Assembly (NCBI GenBank): GCA_964503685.1
Contig: CAZDAW010000039.1
Location: forward strand, 1 to 30,702
Length of the DNA stretch: 30,702 bases
Reading direction: 5' to 3'
From: CAZDAW01 sp964503685
GTDB taxonomy: Bacteria; Chloroflexota; Anaerolineae; Anaerolineales; Anaerolineaceae
Made by a program: the position numbers and the translations under genes. Under the pieces are notes generated by a model. It did not search any database. It worked only from the letters and a program-made list of their open reading frames with translations, and was not told the DNA's origin. Below, piece by piece: positions 1 through 7,874 of this stretch; the stretch's first letter is position 1, and each line of letters opens with the position of its first letter.

Positions 1-93
1 CTGGCATGTTTGTGGATGATATCAAGTTACTCTAAATAATTCTTGCGGGGACAGGCGGGTATAACCCCTTCTGAAAATTAAATTGCACCACGA

Positions 94-127
94 CAGGTAG
101 GTGCAGCATAAAAGCTGCACCTACCTG
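94..127. repeat. Perfect 14-bp inverted repeat (hairpin)
   Basis: A 14-bp arm (CAGGTAGGTGCAGC) and its exact reverse complement are separated by the loop ATAAAA. No T-run follows on the + strand, so it is not a standard intrinsic terminator for rightward transcription. It could end transcription of a gene lying left of the window, act as an mRNA structure ahead of the WD40 gene, or be a copy of a dispersed palindromic repeat. The rest of 1-196 shows no convincing gene or promoter. Confidence 0.75.
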
Positions 128-196
128 AATCATCGTCAGATGTATTAAATTTTGATCTAAAAAATCATTCAATTGAATTGGAGAAAAGAGGCAGGT

Positions 197-2404
197 ATGA
201 CTCAAGACAATATCGGCACCAAGGCTGAGAATGCAGGCGGTTTGGATGCACTCTTTGAACAGGCCCTGGCGGCATACCAGAATAAAGATTGGCAACGAGC
301 AAAGACACTCCTTGAAGAGATTCTGCGAAAAGATCCCAATTATCAACAAAATGGCACACGCGCTTCGGCGTTATATAAAGCGGCTGAAAAGCAATCTAAC
401 GAGAAACCGGCCAGTGTAAAACCAGGCGCAAAATCAGAAGCAAAACCCGGAGCGGCAAGGCCTGCGACTGATAAGCCGAAAAAACGCGTGATATGGCCCT
501 GGATTGTTGGCGCTGTGGTACTGGCGGCTATTATTTTTGTTGTCATATTTGTTTTCTCAAAAGTTGGCACGTCGGTTATTCCATCCGTATCTGGCGGTGT
601 TGTGGAAACAGCAAAACCTAAAGTGAGTTATAAACCGATAACAGACCAGAATGTGAATCAGATGATTGAATTTGCCCGAATGGGAAGAGGAACTATGAAT
701 CAGGTGGCTTATTCGCCTGATGGGAAGTATCTTGCTGTAGCCTCTTCATCCGGTATATACCTGTATGATGGTGAGACTTCCAAGCAACTTCGCTTGATCG
801 ATACAAAATCATTAGTCACTGATATCGCTTTCTTGCCTGATAGCCAGAGCCTGGCTTCTGTTTCACCTGACGAGGCGCTGCAACTATGGAAAGTGGCAGA
901 TGGAACCCAGGTATATTCCAAGCCGGATAGCATTCCGGGCACAGATGGAACAGCGTTTACAGCGAATGGTTCCTTGCTGGTATCCTGGACTATGGAGGGT
1001 ACAGTCAAGATATGGAAAGTAAGCGATGGTTCAGTGGCGGCAACTTTACAGGGGCCGACCAATGATATCTTCAGTGTGGCGTTAACCAATGACGGCAGCG
1101 TACTGGCGCTTGGTATGATGGATGGAACGATCCAGCTATGGGATGTGGCAAGCGCCAAAGTATCTCGCACGCTTGAGGGGCATACCGATAAGGTAATGGC
1201 GCTGGCATTCTCGCCGGATGGTTCAATGCTGGCTTCTGGTTCGAATGATCGTACTGCCCGATTGTGGCAGGTTAAGGATGGGACTTTAATCCGCACCATG
1301 GAAGGTTACTCACGGGCAGTACGGAGTGTCAATTTTTCTACTGATAGCACCCTTCTGGCATCCGGATCCAGCGATCGTTCAATTCGTTTATGGGATATTA
1401 AAACCGGTGAACTCTTAAAGACGCTTGAGGGACAGGAAAGTATTGTCATGAGTGTGGTCTTTAAACCGGATGGAAAAAAATTGGTTTCCAGATCATTTGA
1501 TGGCAGTGTGAAGGTATGGAATGTGGGCGATGGGGCGTTGGAAGAAGCAGTAAACGAACCTACTCCCCCGGTTATCAGTGCAGCCGTGTCGCCTGATCAG
1601 ACTTATGTAGCAACAGGATCGGATGACGGGACAGCACGGCTGTGGAGTGTTAGCGAAAAATCGGTAAAACAACTCTTCGAAGGATCGGGACGTATTTCAA
1701 ACCTGGTGTTCTCGCCGAAAGGGGATCTGTTGGCGGGCGGCGGCGACAATATGATTGTCTGGTTGTGGAAAACGAGCGACAGCACGTTAGTGCAATCTGC
1801 GGAATTTAATGGAGAAATTCGCAGTCTGGCATATCTATCAGATGGCGTTACCTTAATGGTGGGCGTCACTGATGGTGTGTGGTTATGGCAACCTGGCAAA
1901 GGCGAACCCGTGCGGATGTTTGAAGGGGAGACAATGATCAAAGATGTTGCCTTGACCAAAGATGCCAAAACTCTGGCGGCTGGCCTTGAAAGCGGTGTAA
2001 TTGAGTTGCGGAAAGTCAACAACGGTGATTTAATCCAAAAGCTGGATGGCAAGAAAGCGATCAGTGCATTGGCTTTCTCAGCAGATGGGGCTTATCTGGC
2101 AACTGGTACAGAAGAACCCAAGCTGCTTCTCTGGCAGGTGAAGGACGGCAAATTACTGGGTGAATTACCCGGATTAATTGAGCCTGTTAACGTCATTGCT
2201 TTTTCCAGCGACCAATCCATGTTGGCTTCTGGCTCTATCAATGGTACGGTACAATTTTGGCAATTGAATGGCGGAAAAGCATTACGCACCCTGGAAGGTT
2301 ACGGCGGTTTAAAACTGGGAATGGCGCTAACGTTTTCTCAGGATGGCGGATTGATGGCGACTGGTTCGGATGATGGCACTCTCCATCTGTGGGCTGTTCC
2401 GTAA
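197..2404 (+). CDS. Membrane-anchored WD40 repeat protein (14 repeats)
   Basis: This 735-residue protein has three parts. Residues about 15-65 form a TPR-like helical segment (ALAAYQNKDW, then LLEEILRKDPNY). After a Lys/Pro/Ala-rich linker, one transmembrane helix spans about 98-121. From about residue 155 to the end there are 14 WD40 repeats, visible as recurring SPDG...LASGS.DGT...LW units, enough for two seven-bladed propellers. The ATG at 197 is chosen because AGAGG sits 5 nt upstream; an in-frame TTG at 173 would add 8 residues but lacks a comparable site. The basic linker before the helix suggests an N-in topology with the propellers outside. The domain class is certain; a role as a protein-interaction scaffold is inferred from the family and no specific partner is visible. 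It appears monocistronic and ends at a strong terminator. Confidence 0.9.
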   Translation: MTQDNIGTKAENAGGLDALFEQALAAYQNKDWQRAKTLLEEILRKDPNYQQNGTRASALYKAAEKQSNEKPASVKPGAKSEAKPGAARPATDKPKKRVIWPWIVGAVVLAAIIFVVIFVFSKVGTSVIPSVSGGVVETAKPKVSYKPITDQNVNQMIEFARMGRGTMNQVAYSPDGKYLAVASSSGIYLYDGETSKQLRLIDTKSLVTDIAFLPDSQSLASVSPDEALQLWKVADGTQVYSKPDSIPGTDGTAFTANGSLLVSWTMEGTVKIWKVSDGSVAATLQGPTNDIFSVALTNDGSVLALGMMDGTIQLWDVASAKVSRTLEGHTDKVMALAFSPDGSMLASGSNDRTARLWQVKDGTLIRTMEGYSRAVRSVNFSTDSTLLASGSSDRSIRLWDIKTGELLKTLEGQESIVMSVVFKPDGKKLVSRSFDGSVKVWNVGDGALEEAVNEPTPPVISAAVSPDQTYVATGSDDGTARLWSVSEKSVKQLFEGSGRISNLVFSPKGDLLAGGGDNMIVWLWKTSDSTLVQSAEFNGEIRSLAYLSDGVTLMVGVTDGVWLWQPGKGEPVRMFEGETMIKDVALTKDAKTLAAGLESGVIELRKVNNGDLIQKLDGKKAISALAFSADGAYLATGTEEPKLLLWQVKDGKLLGELPGLIEPVNVIAFSSDQSMLASGSINGTVQFWQLNGGKALRTLEGYGGLKLGMALTFSQDGGLMATGSDDGTLHLWAVP

Positions 2405-2427
2405 CCGGCGGACATTAATTAGAGTGG

Positions 2428-2463
2428 CGCACGGCGGAAATTTATATCCGCCGTGCGTTTTTA
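2428..2463 (+). terminator. Intrinsic terminator of the WD40 gene
   Basis: An 11-bp GC-rich perfect stem (CGCACGGCGGA with its complement), an 8-nt loop and the tail TTTTTATTTTAT. The T tract overlaps the stop codon of the convergent gene. In the leftward direction the run after the stem is not T-rich, so it mainly serves the + strand. Confidence 0.9.
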
Positions 2464-2946
2464 TTTTATGCTGATTACCTGTCCATTTGTTATTCTGCAC
2501 AAATCAGTTGGGGTGAGTTTAAAAACTGCATGGGGTGTACCTGCGGCAGCCCAGATATCCTCGTATTGCAACAGATCCCTGTCGATGTAAGTTTTCAGCA
2601 TCTGTTTATGGCCGAGAGGTGGGACGCCGCCAATGACAAAGCCGGTTTGCTCCAAAACGAAATCGGCATCAGCTTTCTCGATTTCTTCACCTGTCATCTG
2701 GCTGATAATTGATTCGTTGACCCGATTTGGCCCACTGGCGATTACCAATATGGGTGTAGAAGATATTTTGGTTTTAAAAATCAATGATTTGGCGATCTGC
2801 TCAACCTGACAACCGATGGCCTGAGCGGCTTCTTTGGCGCTGCGCGTTGTGTCTTTTAGTTCGACAACTTTGAGCGGTAATCCTAATTTTCGAAGAGCAA
2901 TCTGAACTTTTTCAGCGCTGGCATGCAATTGGGTTTCGTTGGTCAT
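2461..2946 (-). CDS. YbaK/EbsC-family aminoacyl-tRNA deacylase-like protein
   Basis: A 161-residue protein matching the YbaK/ProX/EbsC fold. Visible family marks are the Lys in AKSLIFK near the middle, the GFVIGGVPPLGH segment, and the C-terminal AAAGTPHAVFKLTPTDL segment. Family members remove wrongly attached amino acids from tRNA (for example Cys or Ala from tRNA-Pro), acting free in the cytosol as quality-control factors. The ATG at 2946 is preferred over an in-frame start 37 codons upstream because GAGG lies 4 nt before it and the extra N-terminus does not look like this family. It is convergent with the WD40 gene and divergent from rpoC. Which amino acid/tRNA pair it edits cannot be read from the sequence. 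Confidence 0.85.
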   Translation of the reverse strand: MTNETQLHASAEKVQIALRKLGLPLKVVELKDTTRSAKEAAQAIGCQVEQIAKSLIFKTKISSTPILVIASGPNRVNESIISQMTGEEIEKADADFVLEQTGFVIGGVPPLGHKQMLKTYIDRDLLQYEDIWAAAGTPHAVFKLTPTDLCRITNGQVISIK

Positions 2947-3091
2947 GTGTCCTCGGTGAATCTTTTGAATAATTACGCTGATTAAAAATTGACGCTGCCC
3001 AATTTTATCATTTGTGATAGAATTGAAAAAGTTCAAACGGGGAAGAAGGCTATTCAATTGAAATTGGAGTGAAACAAATCGCCGAAAAACA

Positions 3092-3120
3092 TTGACGATA
3101 GTAATATGTTTTGCTATAAT
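3092..3120 (+). promoter_or_regulatory. Sigma70-type promoter of rpoC
   Basis: TTGACG (3092-3097), a 17-nt spacer, and TATAAT (3115-3120) preceded by TGC, an extended -10. Transcription would start near 3127, giving a leader of about 113 nt. It implies that rpoC is transcribed on its own rather than from rpoB. Confidence 0.8.
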
Positions 3121-3225
3121 TATCCGGATGTATAAGTGTATAAATTTAACTTTGCAGCAGCGCTTGGGTGAAAAATGCTCATGCGTTTGTCTTTTTGTGT
3201 CTATTTACAATTCAGTTGTTCCTTT

Positions 3226-3232
3226 AGGAGGT
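3226..3232 (+). promoter_or_regulatory. Strong ribosome binding site fixing the GTG start of rpoC
   Basis: AGGAGGT is perfectly complementary to the 16S anti-SD and lies 7 nt before the GTG at 3240, supporting this non-ATG start. Confidence 0.9.
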
Positions 3233-3239
3233 ATTTTCC

Positions 3240-6200
3240 GTGGAAACTAAGGGGCTGAAATCACTCCGAATCAGTTTGGCTTCTCCCGATACTATCCGTA
3301 GCTGGTCGTATGGGGAGGTATTAAAACCGGAAACCATTAACTATCGTCGTCTCCGCCCAGAGAAAGATGGGTTGTTTTGTGAGGCGATTTTTGGGCCGAC
3401 GCGTGATTGGCAATGTTATTGCGGGAAGTATAAGAATCCGCGTTATAAGGGGATCGTTTGCGATAAATGCGGTGTTGAAGTAACTCGCTCTTCGGTGCGG
3501 CGTGAACGAATGGGGCATATTGAGCTTGCCACTCCGGTTGCTCATATCTGGTATACTCGCCGCATCCCCTCATATATGGGGCTCTTGCTTGATATTTCTC
3601 GTCGAAACCTTGATCGGGTGTTGTATTTTGCCCAATATATTGTGACTTATGTTGATGAAGATGCACGCCAAAAGGCCCTCAAGCGTTTGGAAGATGAGAT
3701 CATTGTCTCAGATCGGGAGTTTGCCAACAAGATCAATGCTCAAATTGCAGAAGTCAAAAAAGGGCGCGATAAGAAGCTGGCAGAGTTAAACCAGAGAAAA
3801 GCTGATCTGGATAAGCATTATGAGGATGATATCGCTTCGAAGCTGGAACCCGTTATCAAAGAGGGGCAGCGGCTTGAAGCTGACCTGCAGGAAAAACTGG
3901 GTACGATAACCCGAACGCAAATTCGCTTTACTGCTGCCGATGCGGTAATTGTTGAGGCGGGAGAAACTATTTCAGCCCAGCATTTGAAGACAATTCAGGC
4001 GACTGTTAAACGCCATCTCGAGGATCTGGAAAGTGAATTGCGCGACCAAAAAGTTCGCGAAGAAGAACAGATCAAGGTGGAAATTGATAGTGAACGCGCT
4101 CGAGCCGAATTGGAAATGGATGCGCTTCGTAATCAGTTAGAAGATCAATCCACCGAGAATAAAAGTCAGAACACGCACCTGCGAGATGAGATTCAGGAAT
4201 TGCGTCCCTTTACCTTTCTGACCGAGCAGCGATATCGCGAGCTTAAATCACGCTGGGGCCAGGTTTTCAGAGCAGATATGGGCGCTGAAGCTTTTTATGA
4301 TATTTCTCGGCGGTTGGACCTGGAGAAACTTGCTGAAGAACTTTGGCATGAGGTGCGCACGACAAAAAGCAAGCAGAAGCGCAAGAAGGCGACTACCCGC
4401 TTAAAAGTTGTAGAGGCCTTCCGTCGCTCAGGCAACCGACCGGAATGGATGATCCTGACTGTGTTGCCGGTTATTCCACCTGATTTGCGCCCGATGGTGC
4501 AACTGGACGGCGGCCGTTTTGCTACTTCAGATCTTAATGATCTCTACCGGCGGGTGATTAATCGTAACAATCGACTCAAACGTCTGTTGGAGTTAGGCGC
4601 CCCGGATGTTATTGTTCGTAATGAAAAACGAATGCTGCAAGAAGCAGTTGATTCTTTGATTGATAACTCACAACGCGGCAAGGCGCTTTCACGCCGCGGC
4701 CGCCGTGAATTGAAGTCTTTGAGCGATATGCTGAAAGGCAAGAAAGGTCGTTTTCGCCGAAATCTGTTGGGCAAACGTGTCGATTATTCTGGGCGGTCGG
4801 TGATCGTTGTGGGCCCACAATTAAAACTGTATCAGTGCGGCTTGCCAAAGACTATGGCTCTGGAACTCTATCGCCCATTTGTTATTTCTCGATTGGTTTC
4901 CCATAATTATGCTGCCAATGTTAAAGGCGCCAGACGCTTCATCGAGCGCAACCGGCCTGAAGTCTGGGAAGTGCTGGAAGAGGTTATTCGCGAGCGCCCG
5001 GTTCTACTCAACCGCGCCCCGACGTTGCATCGTCTTGGCATTCAGGCTTTTGAACCTGTTTTGATCGAGGGGAGCGCTATTCAATTGCATCCCTTGGTCA
5101 CCACTGCCTTTAATGCAGACTTCGATGGCGACCAGATGGCTGTACATGTTCCGCTTTCTGAAAAAGCGGTGGCAGAAGCACGCCAACTGATGCTGGCATC
5201 CAGGAACTTACTTAAACCGGCGGATGGAGAACCGATTATCAGCCCTTCCAAGGATATGGTATTGGGCGTTTATTACCTCACAATGGATGACAATCGAGCG
5301 CATAACGGCGATGGACGCGTTTTTGCCAATAAAGATGAGGTTGAACTGGCTTATGGCCTGGAACAGGTTGATCTCCATACCAAGATAAAAGTCAAAGTTA
5401 CCACCTGGTACGATGATGAAAATAATCGCCTGGTTCATCCACAGGAGCGTCTTATTTCGACGACGGTTGGACGGGTTATTTTTAATGGGATACTCCCGGA
5501 TGAGATTCAATTCGTCAACGATGTTTTGGATAAAGGCGGTGTGAAAGATCTTGTTGCAATTGTCTATGAGGTCTGTGGACCTGATGTGACAACGATGGTT
5601 GCTGACAGGATTAAAGATGTTGGTTTCCAATATGCGATGCGTTCTGGAGCAACTATTGCGGTGGCAGATATTACAGTGCCGCCCGAAAAACAGGAAATTA
5701 TCAACCGAGCACTTCAGGATGTTGAAGCAGTGCAGCAGGATTTCAGGCGAGGATTGCTGACTGAGCAAGAGCAAAATGAACGCGTGATTGAAATCTGGCA
5801 GAAGACGACAAATGATGTTGGTGATGCAGTTCGGCGTTACATGGATCCGAACGGCAACCTGGCAACCATGGCGAATTCAGGCGCGACCAAGGGTGGTTTC
5901 GGCCCGATTGCCCAGCTTGCCGGTATGCGCGGTTTGATGGCTGATCCTGCCGGACGTATTATCCCCCTGCCAATCCGCTCGAATTTCCGTGAAGGGTTGA
6001 CAGCGTTGGAATACTTTATCTCCACACACGGCGCCCGCAAAGGGTTGGCAGACACAGCTCTCCGTACCGCAGATGCAGGTTACCTGACTCGCCGTCTTGT
6101 AGATGTTGCCCAGGATATGATCATCAACGAAGAAGACTGTGGGACGCATGATGGCATCTATATTAGAAAATCCGATGATGTCGCCGGGCAGTCGATGTCT

Positions 6201-7478
6201 GCGCGGATGTATGGACGATTGACTGCTGAACGCGTATTGGATCCCAAGACGGGTGAAGTATTGCTGGAACGCGATGAGATGCTGGACCATGAACGGGTTC
6301 GCCGGGTGATCAATGCCGGAATTCAAGAAATCAAAGTGCGTTCACCATTGACCTGTGAGTTGATTCATGGCATTTGTGCAAAATGTTACGGTATGGACCT
6401 GGGACGCGGTGATATGGTTGAGCTGGGTTCTGCGGTGGGTATTGTATCTGCTCAGTCGATTGGCGAACCGGGTACACAATTGACCCTGCGTACTTTCCAT
6501 ACGGGCGGTGTTGTTGCAGGCGGCGATATTACCACCGGTTTACCCCGTGTGGAAGAGCTCTTTGAAGCCAGACGCATGCCAAAAGGTGAAGCGATTCTTT
6601 CAGAGATTGATGGTGTTGTACGGATTATTCAGTCCGATCGATATAGCGATTTACGCATAGCCCGTATCGAATATTCTGAAATGGTTCATGATGCATACGA
6701 TATTCCTAAAGATTGGACCATTATGGTTGAAGATGGCGGCGTGGTTGAAGTCAGTGATACGCTGGCATTGAATGGCGAATCAGTTATTACTGCCGAACAT
6801 CGCGGTCGGGTGCGTATAGAAGGCAGCAAGGTTTTTGTCTCGTACGAGCGTAAGGATACAGTTGAATATGATATCCCGACGACAGCACGGTTGCTGGTGC
6901 AGGATGGTCAGCATATCACTGCTGGTGAACAATTGACTGAAGGCTCGATTAACCCCCATAAGATTCTTCAGGTCAAAGGCGTCGAACAATGCCAGATGTA
7001 TTTACTCAGTGAGATTCAGAAAGTTTACCGTTCGCAGGGACAGAACATTAATGATAAGCATTTTGAGGTTGTTATCCGCAAGATGATGTGCAAGGTTCAG
7101 ATCACGCGTCCCGGCGATACGCCCTATTTACCGCAGGACATGGTAGATCGCCTTGAGATTCGTAAAATCAACGAAGCGTTGATCGCAGAAGGAAAACAAC
7201 CTGCCAAGTTCCGTGAGGTTCTGTTGGGGGTGACAAAGGCGTCCCTCAGTACGGATTCATTCCTCTCGGCTTCCTCTTTCCAGCATACAATTAAGGTTCT
7301 TGCCTGGGCCGCAATTGGTGCGGCGAAAGATCCCCTCTATGGGTTGAAAGAAAACGTCATTATTGGCAAGTTGATCCCGGCTGGAACAGGATTTATCTAC
7401 GGCAGTTTTGAGAATGAAAGCGCAGAAGACTTGAGCCAGCGGCAAGCGATGGTTTCGAATCTTCCTTCGGCTGACTAG
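3240..7478 (+). CDS. rpoC: DNA-directed RNA polymerase subunit beta'
   Basis: The 1412-residue largest catalytic subunit of RNA polymerase. The N-terminal zinc finger uses C59, C61, C74 and C77. The active-site motif NADFDGDQ places the Mg-binding aspartates at D627, D629 and D631. The second zinc site is C967, C1039, C1046 and C1049, and the trigger-helix motif LTLRTFHTGG is at 1081-1090 without a large trigger-loop insertion. A charged, mostly helical stretch at about 140-325 is much longer than in E. coli or Bacillus beta'. The start is GTG with AGGAGGT 7 nt upstream. It is preceded by a divergent ybaK-like gene, not rpoB, and has its own promoter and terminator. Confidence 0.99.
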   Translation: METKGLKSLRISLASPDTIRSWSYGEVLKPETINYRRLRPEKDGLFCEAIFGPTRDWQCYCGKYKNPRYKGIVCDKCGVEVTRSSVRRERMGHIELATPVAHIWYTRRIPSYMGLLLDISRRNLDRVLYFAQYIVTYVDEDARQKALKRLEDEIIVSDREFANKINAQIAEVKKGRDKKLAELNQRKADLDKHYEDDIASKLEPVIKEGQRLEADLQEKLGTITRTQIRFTAADAVIVEAGETISAQHLKTIQATVKRHLEDLESELRDQKVREEEQIKVEIDSERARAELEMDALRNQLEDQSTENKSQNTHLRDEIQELRPFTFLTEQRYRELKSRWGQVFRADMGAEAFYDISRRLDLEKLAEELWHEVRTTKSKQKRKKATTRLKVVEAFRRSGNRPEWMILTVLPVIPPDLRPMVQLDGGRFATSDLNDLYRRVINRNNRLKRLLELGAPDVIVRNEKRMLQEAVDSLIDNSQRGKALSRRGRRELKSLSDMLKGKKGRFRRNLLGKRVDYSGRSVIVVGPQLKLYQCGLPKTMALELYRPFVISRLVSHNYAANVKGARRFIERNRPEVWEVLEEVIRERPVLLNRAPTLHRLGIQAFEPVLIEGSAIQLHPLVTTAFNADFDGDQMAVHVPLSEKAVAEARQLMLASRNLLKPADGEPIISPSKDMVLGVYYLTMDDNRAHNGDGRVFANKDEVELAYGLEQVDLHTKIKVKVTTWYDDENNRLVHPQERLISTTVGRVIFNGILPDEIQFVNDVLDKGGVKDLVAIVYEVCGPDVTTMVADRIKDVGFQYAMRSGATIAVADITVPPEKQEIINRALQDVEAVQQDFRRGLLTEQEQNERVIEIWQKTTNDVGDAVRRYMDPNGNLATMANSGATKGGFGPIAQLAGMRGLMADPAGRIIPLPIRSNFREGLTALEYFISTHGARKGLADTALRTADAGYLTRRLVDVAQDMIINEEDCGTHDGIYIRKSDDVAGQSMSARMYGRLTAERVLDPKTGEVLLERDEMLDHERVRRVINAGIQEIKVRSPLTCELIHGICAKCYGMDLGRGDMVELGSAVGIVSAQSIGEPGTQLTLRTFHTGGVVAGGDITTGLPRVEELFEARRMPKGEAILSEIDGVVRIIQSDRYSDLRIARIEYSEMVHDAYDIPKDWTIMVEDGGVVEVSDTLALNGESVITAEHRGRVRIEGSKVFVSYERKDTVEYDIPTTARLLVQDGQHITAGEQLTEGSINPHKILQVKGVEQCQMYLLSEIQKVYRSQGQNINDKHFEVVIRKMMCKVQITRPGDTPYLPQDMVDRLEIRKINEALIAEGKQPAKFREVLLGVTKASLSTDSFLSASSFQHTIKVLAWAAIGAAKDPLYGLKENVIIGKLIPAGTGFIYGSFENESAEDLSQRQAMVSNLPSAD

Positions 7479-7498
7479 TCGGACAAAGTTTCCTCTTT

Positions 7499-7545
7499 AT
7501 AGGGTTTTGGCAAGCGAATGTTGTCAAAACCCTATTTTGTTTTCT
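7499..7545 (+). terminator. Intrinsic terminator of rpoC
   Basis: A 15-bp stem (arms 7499-7513 and 7521-7535, with one G-T wobble) and a 7-nt loop, followed by TTTGTTTTCTT. It begins about 20 nt after the rpoC stop. Confidence 0.9.
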
Positions 7546-7573
7546 TGACGCTCTCATTATTTGCCCTTAAGAT
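7545..7573 (+). promoter_or_regulatory. Candidate promoter of the gyrA-like gene
   Basis: TTGACG (7545-7550), a 17-nt spacer and TAAGAT (7568-7573), a 4/6 match to the -10 consensus. It lies directly after the rpoC terminator. A short inverted repeat (TTAAGA at 7567-7572 and TCTTAA at 7581-7586) overlaps the -10. The resulting leader would be near 295 nt. Confidence 0.5.
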
Positions 7574-7874
7574 AAGAATGTCTTAAATTTTTTATCTTTA
7601 TCGTTCTTTGATTTTTCTGGTTTACCTGTTTTAACTTCAATTCGGGATAACATTTTATGTTAGAGAATTTATTGTCATCAGGCAGGAAAGGCGAATCAAT
7701 CTCTTTCACAGGAGAAAAGACTCCTTCGCTTCGCTCGCCTCTGCGAGACTTCGCTTCGCTCGCTGTGACAGAAATATAGCCTGATTTTCTAATCCCGAAC
7801 TCATATTATTTTATTCAGTCTTTGCGCTTGTGGCGCGCGAAAAATTTGATTCCTCTTATGGATGGAGTGCAATA
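7574..7874. other. Gene-free leader between rpoC and the gyrA-like gene
   Basis: No gene is supported here. The left part is AT-rich. The right part holds a GC-richer block, 7720-7770, with a tandem 15-bp repeat, which looks foreign to its surroundings. The gene start at 7875 is supported by GGAG 7 nt upstream. Confidence 0.6.
7724..7763. repeat. Two direct copies of CTTCGCTTCGCTCGC
   Basis: Copies lie at 7724-7738 and 7749-7763, a 25-bp period, with a small CTCGC/GCGAG hairpin between them. The composition and internal CTTCG repetition resemble dispersed intergenic repeats seen in many bacterial genomes; family membership cannot be confirmed from one copy. Confidence 0.7.

Noticed and set aside
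709..1299. 196-codon - strand frame within the WD40 gene
   Set aside because: Shadow produced by the repeat pattern of the WD40 coding sequence; no start signal and Ser/Pro-rich antisense composition.
7724..7763. CRISPR-like repeat
   Set aside because: Only two 15-bp copies with a 10-bp gap; unit and spacer are far too short for a CRISPR array.
7830..7874. GTG start extending the topoisomerase subunit by 15 residues
   Set aside because: No SD before it, and the extra residues do not match the family N-terminus, whereas ATG 7875 fits both.
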